Assembly (NCBI GenBank): GCA_965240325.2
Contig: OZ251222.1
Span: forward strand, 3,038,001-3,102,000
Length of the DNA: 64,000 nucleotides
Reading direction: 5' to 3'
Origin: Rebecca billardiae RCC1528
Taxonomy: Eukaryota > Haptophyta
This document shows, in pieces, positions 19,247 through 28,844 of this stretch (positions are counted from its first letter, which is position 1; each line of letters opens with the position of its first letter). Below the pieces are notes generated by a model. The model was given only the letters and a program-made list of their open reading frames with translations. It made no database searches and was not told the DNA's origin. The position numbers and the translations under genes were made by a program.

Positions 19247-20674
19247 TTAGGCCGCGACCGCGGCCGGGACGACCATGCGCGCATCACAGCGCGCCTTGAG
19301 CTCGGGGTCCTTCTTGGCCGCCTCCGCGTAGTACTTCATGCACTCGGCCACGTCGTCCTTGGAGCCCATGATGACCTGCAGCGCGCGCAATGAGCCGGGC
19401 CGGGCGCGGGGGGGGGGGTTAGCGCCGCACGGCGTCGCGACGGGGTGCGCGGCCGTCGCACGCACCGGCACACGCTGGTGCACGTTGGTCGGCACAATGT
19501 CCATGATGTTGTGCATGCCCGTCACAGCGAGCCCGCCCGCCTGCTCGATGAGGAACGACATCGGCGCGGCCTCGTAGAGGAGGCGCAGCTTGCCGTTCAC
19601 GTTCTTCTTGTCCGCCGCGTACGCAAAGATGCCGCCGTACAGCAGCGTGCGGTGCACGTCGCCGACCATCGAGCCGATGTAGCGCGCCGAGTACTGCACG
19701 CCCGACTCGCCCTCGCCCTTCTGGATCGCCGTGACATAGTCGCGCAGCGGCTCGTCCCAGCTCCACCGGTTCGCCTCGTTGAGCGAGTAGATCTTGCCGC
19801 GCGGCGGAAGCTCGATGTCCGGGTGCGTCAGCACGAACTCGCCGTTCGTCTCGTCCAGCGTGAAGCCCTGGCAGCCGGCGCCGAGCGAGAAGACGAACTC
19901 GGTCGCAGACGAGTAGAGCACATACCCAGAGGCGACGAGCGCGGTGCCCGGGCGGAGGGTGGCCGCGAGGCACTCCGCCTCGCTCTGCGAGACGTCGGGG
20001 TCGTCGTCGACCATGCACGTCGTGTCGCCCTCCTCGAAGATGCCAAAGATCGTGCCGGTGGGGATGCCCGCGTCAACGTTGGAAGAGCCATCAAGCGGGT
20101 CGAACACGGCAACAAACTTGTTGCCCTCCTCAAAGATGACCTCCTTGTCCGTGAGCGGCTCGCCGTACTTCATGTCGTCCTCCATCGGGACGGGTTCGTC
20201 CTCCTCCTCCGAGGCGAGCACGCCCATCTTGCCCGAGAACTTGAGCGCGTTCTTGAGCACGTCGTTGGTGATAATGTCGAGCTTCTTCTGCTCCTCGCCC
20301 TGCACGTTGATCGAGCCGCCGCCCGCCTGCAGGCCAGTGAGGCCCGTCATCGCCGAGCGGCGCACGAGCGTCGAGATCGTCTTGGTGGCGGTCTGGATGG
20401 ACGCAAAGATCGACTCGAGCTCCTGCATGCCCGGGTTGGCACGCGCGAATTCGATCATGTACCGCGTGAGCGTGATGCCAGTGTATGCGCACTCCTCGTC
20501 GAAGATTGGCAGCACAATTGTGCGGCCGTTGACCTCGCGTGTGCCCGCCTTCGGGGCGGCCGGCTTCATCGACACCGCCGCGCGCGACTGCACGCGCGAA
20601 GACGCCGCGCGGGTGCCGGCGAGCGCGTCGGCCGCGCCCGCGCCGAGCGCAATCAAGGCGAACGTGAGCTTCAT
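19247..20674 (-). CDS. FBP: Fructose-1,6-bisphosphatase, plastid-type (two exons)
   Basis: Exons 19466-20674 and 19247-19375, with a 90-nt intron (donor GTGCGT, acceptor CTGCAG), give 445 residues; the junction restores VHQRVPVIMGSKDDV. FBPase removes the 1-phosphate of fructose-1,6-bisphosphate in the Calvin cycle or gluconeogenesis. Metal ligands are present: the Glu pair in VLASEEEDEP, and DPLDGSSNVDAG; LRLLYEAAPMSFLIEQAGG supplies the last ligand Glu. The N-terminus MKLTFALIALGAGAADALAG is a signal peptide followed by a basic Ser/Arg/Ala transit-like stretch, the bipartite leader expected for a secondary plastid. The intron has no stop and is a multiple of three, so it also reads as coding. 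The start faces a divergent paralogue 301 bp away. Confidence 0.92.
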   Translation of the reverse strand: MKLTFALIALGAGAADALAGTRAASSRVQSRAAVSMKPAAPKAGTREVNGRTIVLPIFDEECAYTGITLTRYMIEFARANPGMQELESIFASIQTATKTISTLVRRSAMTGLTGLQAGGGSINVQGEEQKKLDIITNDVLKNALKFSGKMGVLASEEEDEPVPMEDDMKYGEPLTDKEVIFEEGNKFVAVFDPLDGSSNVDAGIPTGTIFGIFEEGDTTCMVDDDPDVSQSEAECLAATLRPGTALVASGYVLYSSATEFVFSLGAGCQGFTLDETNGEFVLTHPDIELPPRGKIYSLNEANRWSWDEPLRDYVTAIQKGEGESGVQYSARYIGSMVGDVHRTLLYGGIFAYAADKKNVNGKLRLLYEAAPMSFLIEQAGGLAVTGMHNIMDIVPTNVHQRVPVRATAAHPVATPCGANPPPRARPGSLRALQVIMGSKDDVAECMKYYAEAAKKDPELKARCDARMVVPAAVAA

Positions 20675-20975
20675 CGCGGGCGGATCGGCGACTCTGGCAC
20701 GCGAGGGGGGGATCCCCGGACGCGTAATCTAATCTCGTCAAGGGGGGAGATTTGGCCCGCAAGTAATCAACTCGACTGATACGCAGGCGACAGACAACTG
20801 GGTACTACACACGAGTCCAGTAGAACGTCCTCCAGTCATTGCCGTCAGCAACTGACTCATATTGACTGACTCACTGACAGTGATTATTCGGTGAACCAGT
20901 GTCCAGTGCGAAGTTGAAAAGTACCCGGCCCGCCCACCCTCCTGTACTCGGCGTGGACGCCCTGGCAAACGCTAG

Positions 20976-22568
20976 ATGACGCAACAAGCGCATGCCCAGC
21001 ACGCGGAGAGGCGAGCAGGGCCGCGTCGGGCTCGCACGCGCCCGAGGGAGCTGCTACTGCTGCTCGCACGCGCGCTGTTTGCGCGCGTGCCGCTCTGGGC
21101 ACTAGCCTTGGCCCTCGCCGCTCGCGCGGCTGCCCGTCGCGCGCGTCCGGCAAAGGGCGCGCCGCGGCTCCGCCTGGTCCAGCCGCGCCGCTCTCTGACG
21201 TTCGCCCTGCGCAAGCAGTCCTCGCGCGACACCGCCCCGGGCGGTCACGATATGCCGCCGGTCACGCTCACGCAGCACGTTCTTGACGCGTGCAGCGCGC
21301 GTGACGACGGGCTAGCACGCACACTGCTTGCCATGCAGCTGGCCTGCCGGCGCGTGTCATCGATGATGCGCCAGGGGGTGAAGGGGGTGTGCTCATTTGT
21401 GGACGCAGCTGCCCCCGGTGCCGAAACGTGCGCCGACTTTGATCGGCTCGATGCGCTCGCTGCGGACGCCTTCACAGCGGCGCTCACGATCGAGGGTGCC
21501 GTGTGCACGATCGCACTGAGCTCGGCCGAGCAGCTGGTGTGCGTCCCGCCGGGCGAGGCCCCGTCGGCGCGTGCGGGGGTGGGCAAGCGTTACGCGGTTG
21601 TGGTCGACCCGCTGGACGGGGGCGCAAACGCGGACGCGGGCGTGTCCGTCGGCTCAGTCTTTGGCATCTTCGAAGTGCCGCTCGCTGCGGCGTACGCGCA
21701 ACCCGCCGCCTCACACGTGCTGCGGCCCGCCTCAGAGCTGGTCGCGGCGGGGTACGCCGTCTATGGCTCATCGACGCTGCTGGTGCTCTCGACGGGCGCC
21801 GGCGTGCATGGCTTCACGCTTGACCCGGCACTGGGCGAGTTCGTGCTCACGCGACCGTTCATCCACATGCCGGCGCGCGGCCGCACGTACGCCATCAACC
21901 ACGGGCACAGCCAGCGGTGGCAGCTCGGAACTGCCACGTACGTCGACATGCTCACGCGCGCCTCGCCGCCGCGCTCGCTCCGCTACATCGGTACGATGGT
22001 CGCCGACCTGCACCGGATATTTCTTCATGGAGGTATCTTCCTGTACCCCGCCGGCAGGGGTGCGCCGATGGGGAAGCTGCGGCTGCTGTACGAAGCGGGC
22101 CCGATGGCATGGCTCGCCGAGCAAGCAGGCGGCGCGGCAAGCTCGGGCGACAAGCCAATCGTGAGCCTTGTCCCTGCCCACGCGCAGCAGTGCTGTCCAC
22201 TCGCCATCGGCTCCACCGCGGATGTGTGCGACTATGCGCGGGTGCTCGCTGAGGAGCGTCACGCGCTCGGCGCGGCTGCCGCCGGCGCCAAGGGCGCAGG
22301 CGATGCCGCCAACGGCTCGAACGAGAAGCTGAAGACGGCAGGCAAGGTGCCTTCCTTAACGGGCCGCGCAACAATCAGAGCCACGAACGGTGCGGAGCTA
22401 GGTGTGGCACGAGGCGGGGCTGGCAGTCGCATCGCCAGTGCTGAAGGTGCTGGCGTCGTCGATGCCCCTCCGTGTGCTTCAGCGTGCTTGCCAACTTGTT
22501 CGGCGCCGCCAAGCCGCGGGGTGGTGTCGACTGCGACCGCAGGCAACGCACGGTCGGAACAGGCGTGA
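20976..22568 (+). CDS. Divergent FBPase-family paralogue, altered metal site
   Basis: Single exon, 530 residues from an ATG at 20976. The FBPase fold is recognisable throughout: VVVDPLDGGANADAGVSVGS, the GYAVYGSSTLLVLSTGAGVHG strand pair, RYIGTMVADLHRIFLHGGIF and KLRLLYEAGPMAWLAEQAGG. The DPLDG ligands and the late Glu remain, but the usual SEE box is replaced by SSAEQ, losing one metal-ligand Glu, and SSN is changed to GAN. About 90 extra residues precede the core, including an LLLLLARALF...WALALALAA hydrophobic stretch (possible signal anchor), and about 110 low-complexity residues follow it. It may be a weak, regulatory or sedoheptulose-type enzyme, or inactive. Head-to-head arrangement with the canonical gene suggests an inverted duplication, but the divergence is large. 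Confidence 0.8.
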   Translation: MTQQAHAQHAERRAGPRRARTRPRELLLLLARALFARVPLWALALALAARAAARRARPAKGAPRLRLVQPRRSLTFALRKQSSRDTAPGGHDMPPVTLTQHVLDACSARDDGLARTLLAMQLACRRVSSMMRQGVKGVCSFVDAAAPGAETCADFDRLDALAADAFTAALTIEGAVCTIALSSAEQLVCVPPGEAPSARAGVGKRYAVVVDPLDGGANADAGVSVGSVFGIFEVPLAAAYAQPAASHVLRPASELVAAGYAVYGSSTLLVLSTGAGVHGFTLDPALGEFVLTRPFIHMPARGRTYAINHGHSQRWQLGTATYVDMLTRASPPRSLRYIGTMVADLHRIFLHGGIFLYPAGRGAPMGKLRLLYEAGPMAWLAEQAGGAASSGDKPIVSLVPAHAQQCCPLAIGSTADVCDYARVLAEERHALGAAAAGAKGAGDAANGSNEKLKTAGKVPSLTGRATIRATNGAELGVARGGAGSRIASAEGAGVVDAPPCASACLPTCSAPPSRGVVSTATAGNARSEQA

Positions 22569-22700
22569 GACGTACAGGGTCACAGTGTTCAGTTGCAGGC
22601 TTCACACAGATATTGACTGCTGATGACTCGACGACGACGACACGGAATCGTTATCGCGGATTCGTATCAATCACATGTCCGAATAACTAAATAGTGTCTG

Positions 22701-23624
22701 CTATGATACATCATGTTGGCAGCCGGGCTGCCACACGATCGGAAAGAACTCGTCCCGAACGACGCCTGGCTGGTCGTCTAGCACGTAGCGACCGTAGATG
22801 TAGCCCGGGCGGATGTCCGTCCGAAAGCGCGCGTCACACCGTAGCAGGTGCACTCCAAGTGCGCGTCGTGGCCGTGTCGGCGAGCGGTTTCGCGATGAGC
22901 CGTGCCACACACGCTCGTGGTGGAAGACAGCTCCTCCTGGAGGAACATCGACGGTGATGACGTCGAGGGACTCGCCGAGCGCCTCGGCGGCGCGACGCGC
23001 GGGCGCCTGCACATCATCACCATCATCACCAAAGAATGCTGCACCGGTTTGCTCCGCAGAGAGCTGTGCCCAGCGATGTGAGCCAAGCGCGTACTGCACG
23101 GAGCCCGTATCGGCGTCGGCGCCATCGAGCGAGATCCAGATCGTCACCGAGAGTGGAATCGTGTCCGCGTCGGGGGCGACAAAGTTGTCCGATATATACG
23201 TGCCATCCACGTGGAAGCCAACGCCCGCCGCGCCTGCCGGCTTCCACAGCACGTCGTCCTGCGCAAGTCGCGCACCTCCACACGTGCCCCAGCCAACAAG
23301 GTCGCTCGCCATGCGGCCGAGCGCATCCGAACATGCCACAGCCGCGACAGCGGTGGACGCCTTCCAGCCGTTCACGATCTCGCGAAATGCGTCCGGATGC
23401 GAAATGCCACGTCGCCAATGCCACTCGTCCGGGTACACGCCTGTCGAGAACTCGCCTGCGAACAGCTTGTCGAACTCCGCGACGAGAGAGGCTCGCGTGC
23501 TCTCATCGAGTACATCATGCTTCATCACGAAGCCATCATGCTCAAATGCGGCACGCTCCGCCACTGTGAAGGTCTGCAAGCCACGCTGTAGCTGTAGTCT
23601 ACGGCGCAGCATGAAAGCCGCCAT
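22701..23624 (-). CDS. Phytanoyl-CoA dioxygenase (PhyH) family protein
   Basis: Single exon, 307 residues. An Fe(II)/2-oxoglutarate dioxygenase of the PhyH family: the HxD pair is H138-V-D140-G-T, the distal His is in VWHGSSRNRS (H241), and a following Arg in RRALGVHLL would bind 2-oxoglutarate. The N-terminal part (AFEHDGFVMKHDVLDES) is the typical PhyH entry strand and helix. Such enzymes hydroxylate lipids or small molecules; the substrate cannot be told. The Arg-rich N-terminus MAAFMLRRRLQLQRGLQTFT could be a mitochondrial presequence. The start codon is only 73 bp from that of divergent DNAAF6. Confidence 0.87.
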   Translation of the reverse strand: MAAFMLRRRLQLQRGLQTFTVAERAAFEHDGFVMKHDVLDESTRASLVAEFDKLFAGEFSTGVYPDEWHWRRGISHPDAFREIVNGWKASTAVAAVACSDALGRMASDLVGWGTCGGARLAQDDVLWKPAGAAGVGFHVDGTYISDNFVAPDADTIPLSVTIWISLDGADADTGSVQYALGSHRWAQLSAEQTGAAFFGDDGDDVQAPARRAAEALGESLDVITVDVPPGGAVFHHERVWHGSSRNRSPTRPRRALGVHLLRCDARFRTDIRPGYIYGRYVLDDQPGVVRDEFFPIVWQPGCQHDVS

Positions 23625-23697
23625 CGTACCGTGCGGCCGTTAGCTGGGCTGCGCGGCGGCAGCGTGCGCCCAACCCGCACCCGAGACGCTCACGCCA

Positions 23698-24243
23698 ATG
23701 TCAGAGCTCGGCGCCCTCGGGCAGCTCTTCGCCCAGAGCGAAGCCACCCACCTCGAGCGCGAGCGCGAGGTTGCGTCCACTCTCACCCCGGCGGGCATCG
23801 GTCCCAAGTCCAAGCCAGCGGCACAGCCGGTTGCGCCTGTCGATCCGAACGCCATCTGGGATGCAGACGATGTCGGCGAGGACGATGCGCTCGATGCTGA
23901 CGACGGCCGTGCTGTGGCAAAGTACGATTTGGTGTACAAGCAACGCGTCTCACCTCAAGACATGTTTCTCGGCATCGATCCCACCCGCAACGAGTCCACT
24001 GCATCATGCGAAGACATTGTCATCCGGATCCACCTTCCGCAGACAAAGGGCACGGACATCAACCTCGACGTGAAGAGGACGAAGCTCGTCTTGGAGGCTC
24101 CTAAGCACAAGCTTCGGCTGCATCTCCCGAAACCCGTAGACGATGAGCGCGGCGCCGCCAAGTGGCACTCGGACAATGGCTTCCTGGAGGTCACTCTCCC
24201 AGTGATCGACGACTGGGACGAGAAGTTCGGCAACCTCAGCTGA
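23698..24243 (+). CDS. DNAAF6: Dynein axonemal assembly factor 6 (PIH1D3)
   Basis: Single exon, 181 residues; animal PIH1D3 has about 210. A variable N-terminal half is followed by the core: YDLVYKQRVSPQDMFLGID, DIVIRIHLPQTKGTDINLDV, TKLVLEAPKHKLRLHLPKPV and NGFLEVTLPV, which form the CS-like beta-sandwich of PIH proteins. DNAAF6 acts in the cytoplasm with HSP90 co-chaperones to preassemble outer and inner dynein arms. Together with IFT20 it shows the organism builds motile cilia. It shares a 73-bp intergenic region with the PhyH gene. Confidence 0.85.
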   Translation: MSELGALGQLFAQSEATHLEREREVASTLTPAGIGPKSKPAAQPVAPVDPNAIWDADDVGEDDALDADDGRAVAKYDLVYKQRVSPQDMFLGIDPTRNESTASCEDIVIRIHLPQTKGTDINLDVKRTKLVLEAPKHKLRLHLPKPVDDERGAAKWHSDNGFLEVTLPVIDDWDEKFGNLS

Positions 24244-25056
24244 TAGTCGTTCATCAGCATCTTTCAGTGAAGCCTGCCGCATCGAGCTTTACCGTAGACT
24301 CGGCAGCGGAGTGGGCAGACTCGCTGGCTTGGATCAAATTCGACAGCCCACGGTCTGAGTAGTGAACCGTCGGTCCGCAAGCATGACAGCAGACGAGAAG
24401 CTTCGGTCAATCCGGATCCCGACCGATTCGCGGGCGACCGATCGGCCCTCGCCCTCGGAATTCTGGATTTTTAATAATATATGATATATAGATTTCCGTA
24501 TAAAAACTCGCCGCTCAAACGGCTGGCACGTCTGACAATTCTATCTAGAGTGATGAGTGTCTAAGACTGATATATAAGTCTACTGTCAGTAATATTACGT
24601 AGGCGGCTGTTCTGCGGCCAGGCAGCGAATACGGAATTCTGTAGTCAGGCAGTCGGAGTCAGTCGCGCTCGGTAGTCGGTACGTAATAAGCACAGTGTAA
24701 CAGTAATAATGCAGCCTATAGCAAAATACTGAGAGTGGGAATAGTGGATGTGATCCCGCGGCAATTCCCATGGTCCGGAATCGGCGAGCCACTGTTGCTC
24801 AGCGGATCTCAAGTCATCAGACATTATGTCATTATTGGGCATTAATTGGACCGTTGGCACGGTCAATAGTCGATCGATCGGACAGGCCGCTGTGCGGGTC
24901 CCGGACGATATTATAAGTCTATCGTACTTCGTAGGCGGCTTCTGCGGCCGGGCGAATACGGATAACGGAATAGTCAGTAGTCGCGCGCTTAGCGGCTACA
25001 TCAGTGATGAGTGAAGCCGAGTCGTCATGGTAAGTTCATTAATATATATATATATA
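24244..25056. other. Intergenic with a diverged repeat and a TA microsatellite
   Basis: About 24730-24905 resembles 27130-27300 (shared ATTAATTGGACCG, GGCACGGTCAATA, CGATCGGACAGGCCGC), so a degenerate repeat stands on both sides of the next element. An AGGCGGCT-TCTGCGGCC block occurs twice (about 24600 and 24930). A (TA)n run at 25040-25060 borders the inverted-repeat arm. Confidence 0.55.
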
Positions 25057-27102
25057 TATATGATCGGCTACGCCGATCTTCGGGTAGTGAACAACGAAGT
25101 TGGGGGCGCACGGCCCTAGTGGCTAGTGCTCAGAGTCACCGATCACGCAGCTTGTGAATGTGAGCAGCAGCCGCGGCTTGTGACGACACGGTCGGACGGT
25201 CGGACGGTGCCGGTGCGGCGGGGGCAGCGGCGGCGCGACGGCGTCGGCGGTGGCGCGCTCGCACAGCGTCCTGCAGCACGTAAGCGCAGCGTGACTGCGT
25301 GTGCAGCAGCGCGCCGCTCAGCTCCCGCCGCTCCACGCCGCCGCAGCGGCGCGCGCGGCGCGCGCCCGCTTCGGCCGCGGCCGCGCCCGCCACCGTCCGT
25401 CGCGCCGCCGCCAGCTGCTGCGCCGTCGGTGACGGCGGCGGGTCGAGTGCGGAGAGGAGGTGGATGAGCCAGTGCAGCCCAGACTGCGTGACGTCCACGT
25501 CCACCACCGCGTCCTCCTTCGCCACCGCCATCTCCTCCGCCCGCCCCGCCCCCCAGCGGCGGTCCCACCACCCAGGCGGCGACCGGCCCGGCGCGCGCTG
25601 CGGGCGCCCGCGCGCCGCCGCTGCCGTCGGCGGCGGCGATCGCGGCGGCGAGCGGCGATCGCGGCAGCCCGTCGGGCGGCGGCGGCGGCGCGCCGCCGCC
25701 CTCCGCTCCGCCCTCCGACGCCGCCCTCGGACGCCGCCCTCCGACGCCGCCCTCCGACGCCGCCCTCCGACGCCGCCCTCCGACGCCGCCGCCTCCGATC
25801 CGCCCCGCCGCCGCCGGGCGACTGCGCTCGGATGACGAACCGGCTGGGCGGCAGCGACCAGCCGCGTGGGCGGCGTGACGCGACGCGCTCTCCGCCGCTG
25901 ACGGAGGAGTTGACGGAGGTCGTGCGCGCGAGGTCGGCGGCGGTGTGCGCGGCGGCGCTGGGCGAGTGCGCCAGCCTCTCGGGCAGCACATGCCCCGCCG
26001 CGCGCCCGCCGCCGCCCAGGCTCCCGCGCTCGGCCTCGCGCCGCACCGCCGCGCGGTCCGAGTGCAGACGCCTGTCGACCGGATAGGTCAGATTTGCGAC
26101 GCAGCCTGCGGAGAGGGTGGCGCATGCGGCGGGCTCGGCGGGGTCGAGCGCGCAGTGCGCGATCACCTCGAGCAGCAGCTGCGCCACCCAGTACGCGCGC
26201 AGCATCGGCGCGTCCGGTCGCATCACCCGTGCAGTCCGGTCGCCAGCAAGCCGCGGAGCCGCGGCGGCGGCGGCACGCGGGCGGCCGCCGCCGGCGAGGG
26301 TGAGGACGGACATGCCATTCGGCGCACCTCCCTCGACTGCGCCGCCACCATCGCCCTCGCTCCCTTCAGCCGCCTCCCCCGACGCCTCCGCCTCCGCCTC
26401 CGCCGCACCGACGCCGCCGCACCCGCGGCACTTTGCCGTTGGATCGTCGTCACCGAGCCGTCACGCGCAACTTTTCGTGCCGATCATCATTATTGATCAG
26501 AGTCTGTCCAGGACAGCGTACACCCATTTGAATCAGAGAGCTCTTATTGATCGCAGATAGAGCACAAACGCGTCGATTCATACCCGCATTGGCTTTGAAT
26601 CAGTTGGCAATACGGGGTGAGGAATCTTGAATCACAACCGTGATTATTGACCTTTCCGCTCAGGCTGTCCAGGACACACTCACCACACTATTCTAGCGCA
26701 GTTCTCTTAAGAGAAGAGGGATGCGTCTAATCTAAAACGCTGTTTTTCAGAAGCGCGTGAATCAAAGCTGACGACCCAACCTATCGTTTCTATGGTTGGC
26801 GAGCTGTTTCAGGCTCTTACAATTCAGGCATCTTACTATGACGGAATGTTCTAACACACGGCTGGTGTTATGTGCTATTCCACCCTGCATTCCCCTAAGT
26901 GTTACTATCGTTAAAATTAGCATCTACTACAAACGCAATCATTGCGGCAGCGATATATCCACTCATACGCGGTGGCCACCTACCGAAAAATCCCCAAAAT
27001 CCTGCGCGCATCCTCTTTTTGATTTTGCGGAGCACGTGCGCCGCCCCCCCCCCCGGCTTTCGCTCACGCTCAGACCTTTCGGGGGGGGGCCGTGCGCCAT
27101 TA
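25057..27102. repeat. Arm 1 of a long inverted repeat (partner 58683-60574)
   Basis: 2,046 bp that recur, reverse-complemented and almost unchanged, at 58683-60574. The left end begins ATATGATCGGCTACGCCGATC (a 7-bp hairpin) and the right end finishes CGTGCGCCATTA. The differences I could see are a 159-bp segment present only here, six rather than four copies of a 13-bp tandem repeat, and a shorter G/C homopolymer near 27080. It could be a 2-kb mobile element with AT-rich targets, or a segmental duplication; no clear terminal inverted repeats or target duplication were found. Confidence 0.85.
25136..26313 (-). pseudogene. Candidate repeat-borne gene, frame-shifted copy
   Basis: A minus-strand frame starts at an ATG at 26313 (MSVLTLAGGG) and contains PMLRAYWVAQLLLEVIAHCA and CATLSAGCVANLTYPVDRR. 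It then enters a 13-bp tandem repeat encoding Arg/Gly-rich sequence, after which the frame differs from the other copy. The downstream part that looks like real protein (TQSGLHWLIHLLSALD and ALLHTQSRCAYVLQDAVRA) lies in another frame here. So this copy is either frame-shifted or spliced. No known family. Confidence 0.3.
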
Positions 27103-27611
27103 TACTTAAATCAGCCTGATGTAGCTTAAAATACTGGCCCTGGGGATGGTGGATGTGATGGTCCGCTTAGCGAGCCACTCCATGGATCTCAATGACATAC
27201 TGTCATTATTGGACGACATTAATTGGACCGAAGTTGGCACGGTCAATATCGATCGGACAGGCCGCCCGGTGCGCCCTGCGGGAGTCCCGGACTGGCCGCC
27301 GGGCATCGCCGCTTGAGCCGTGCAGAGCCATGTCGGATGCACCTGCATCGCCTGCTGCGCCTTCTTCGATCAGTGATGAGGGCATGGCGCGCAGCCGTGG
27401 GCCACCGCGTCTTTTGGAAGGGGTGAGCGCAAAGAGCAACTGCTCCATGCTTGTGCCACGTCACATGCCCTCCCCACCGCTGCACATCTGAGGACCTCGG
27501 AGCACGTTCATGTTGGCATCGTGGGCGCGGGACCGACTTCCGCGTGTACCCAGCGCGTGATGGGCTCTCCAGGTCACGTATCTTATCGTCTCTTCACGTC
27601 CGCCCAGCCCA
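27103..27611. other. Intergenic with a diverged repeat copy
   Basis: 27130-27300 is the partner of the degenerate repeat at 24730-24905. No gene is supported before the 3' end of the next coiled-coil gene. Confidence 0.5.
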
Positions 27612-28375
27612 TCAGCACACCCGCAGCTGGTCTGGTGGCGAGCCGCTTGGGCCAGCAGCATCGTCGTGCTGCCGGGCGCGCTTCGCGAGCAGGTCTGCCC
27701 TCTGCGCGCTCGTGTCACGCGCGTGTTTGAGCTCGGCCAGCAGGCTCGCGTTCACTTGCTCGAGCTGACGAATCAGCGTGTCATTATATGCGAGTCGCGC
27801 GCGGAGAGCGTCGCGCTCGTCCTCGTGCGCAGCCAGCCGCGAGCGGAGGTGCTCCTGCAGCTTGAGCTCGTGCCGCAGGGCCGCGTGCACGCCTGCGTCG
27901 GCGTTGCTGGAGTCGAGATCGGCCGGGTCGGCCGCAGCGATGGCGTGTCATCGTCCAACGACGAGACTGATGACAGGCGCGAAGCGCTGTGTGGTCCTCG
28001 CGGATCCGACCCGCTCGCCTCCTGGAGGACAGCATTTCGCCACCATCTGGTCTCTGCATGCGACTCGGAGCGGCTTCGCTTGCCGAGAGGAGGGCACTTG
28101 AGCTTGGCGCGCAAGACCGGCGGCGAGTCGGTAGAAAGAGAGCGCTCACTGTTGAGCTGCGATCCCGCTCTCGCGAGCTCCTTGACCATGCTGGCACCTG
28201 CTGCCGTGGTCGAGTGTAGGATGGCCACGAGCGCCTGCGCCTGCGCGACGCGCGACCTCAGGTTGTCGTTGGTCACGCGCTCGCGCTCCAGGCGCATGGT
28301 AGCCATGGCGTCAGACAGGCTCGTAAGCTCGTCGAGGATGTCATCGTCGTCCGCTCCGTTGACCAGGAGGGACAT
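27612..28375 (-). CDS. Coiled-coil protein, probably two exons
   Basis: Exon 1 (28150-28375) starts MSLLVNGADDDDILDELTSL and is heptad-rich. Exon 2 (27612-27892) continues with HAALRHELKLQEHLRSRLAA, DERDALRARLAYNDTLIRQL and ASLLAELKHARD. The proposed phase-1 intron has donor GTGAGC and acceptor GACGCAG and is about 257 nt; it joins two coiled-coil segments and yields 168 residues. The unspliced frame turns Ser/Pro/Arg-rich and misses the second coil. Other splice choices are possible. No known family; it may be structural. Its start is 469 bp from the next, divergent gene. Confidence 0.5.
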
Positions 28376-28844
28376 GTGCCGGTCGGCGTTCGCTGTCGGC
28401 GAGTGTGAAGGGGACAGGATGGACGCGGCTCTGGCACCGGGCAATGTCAAGTTCCCGAAGTAAAGGACCGACAAGGGATTTACCTATGTGACCATGGGCA
28501 AGCCTCTTCAACGACCGCCTCTTTTCGCGGTACCTTCCGTTTTCGCTTGACGTTGGCCCAGTCTCGTGCGCTTGGGACCGGGCCGCGGGAAATGTCCATC
28601 CAGTGACGACATCCTCAGTCTGATCCGGGCGCGCAGATCCGGGAGCCCATGGGGACCAGTCCTTTTAGCCCGCGCCCAAAACGGTCGATTACGACCCTCA
28701 TTTTGGGAGCCAACTACCTCGCGACCACCCACCGAGGCGGGCAGGCGGCGCTTTGCCACTGCAGGCTGCAGCAAGCGCGTCCGCCACTTCGCGCCCCCCA
28801 CTTCCTGGAGGGCTCGGGCGAACCAAAGTGCGAGCGCGAGGGCC
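28376..28844. promoter_or_regulatory. Intergenic region between two divergent coiled-coil genes
   Basis: 469 bp between divergent starts. An open frame continues upstream of the plus-strand ATG, but without a better start codon. No motif recognised. Confidence 0.35.

Noticed and set aside
19445-20779. 444-residue plus-strand frame opposite FBPase
   Set aside because: Antisense shadow of a clearly conserved enzyme, rich in Arg/His/Val as expected from the complementary frame.
25057-27102. Spliced intron explaining the 159-bp difference between inverted arms (retrocopy idea)
   Set aside because: The missing segment lacks an AG acceptor at its end; the junction instead fits a deletion with minimal microhomology.
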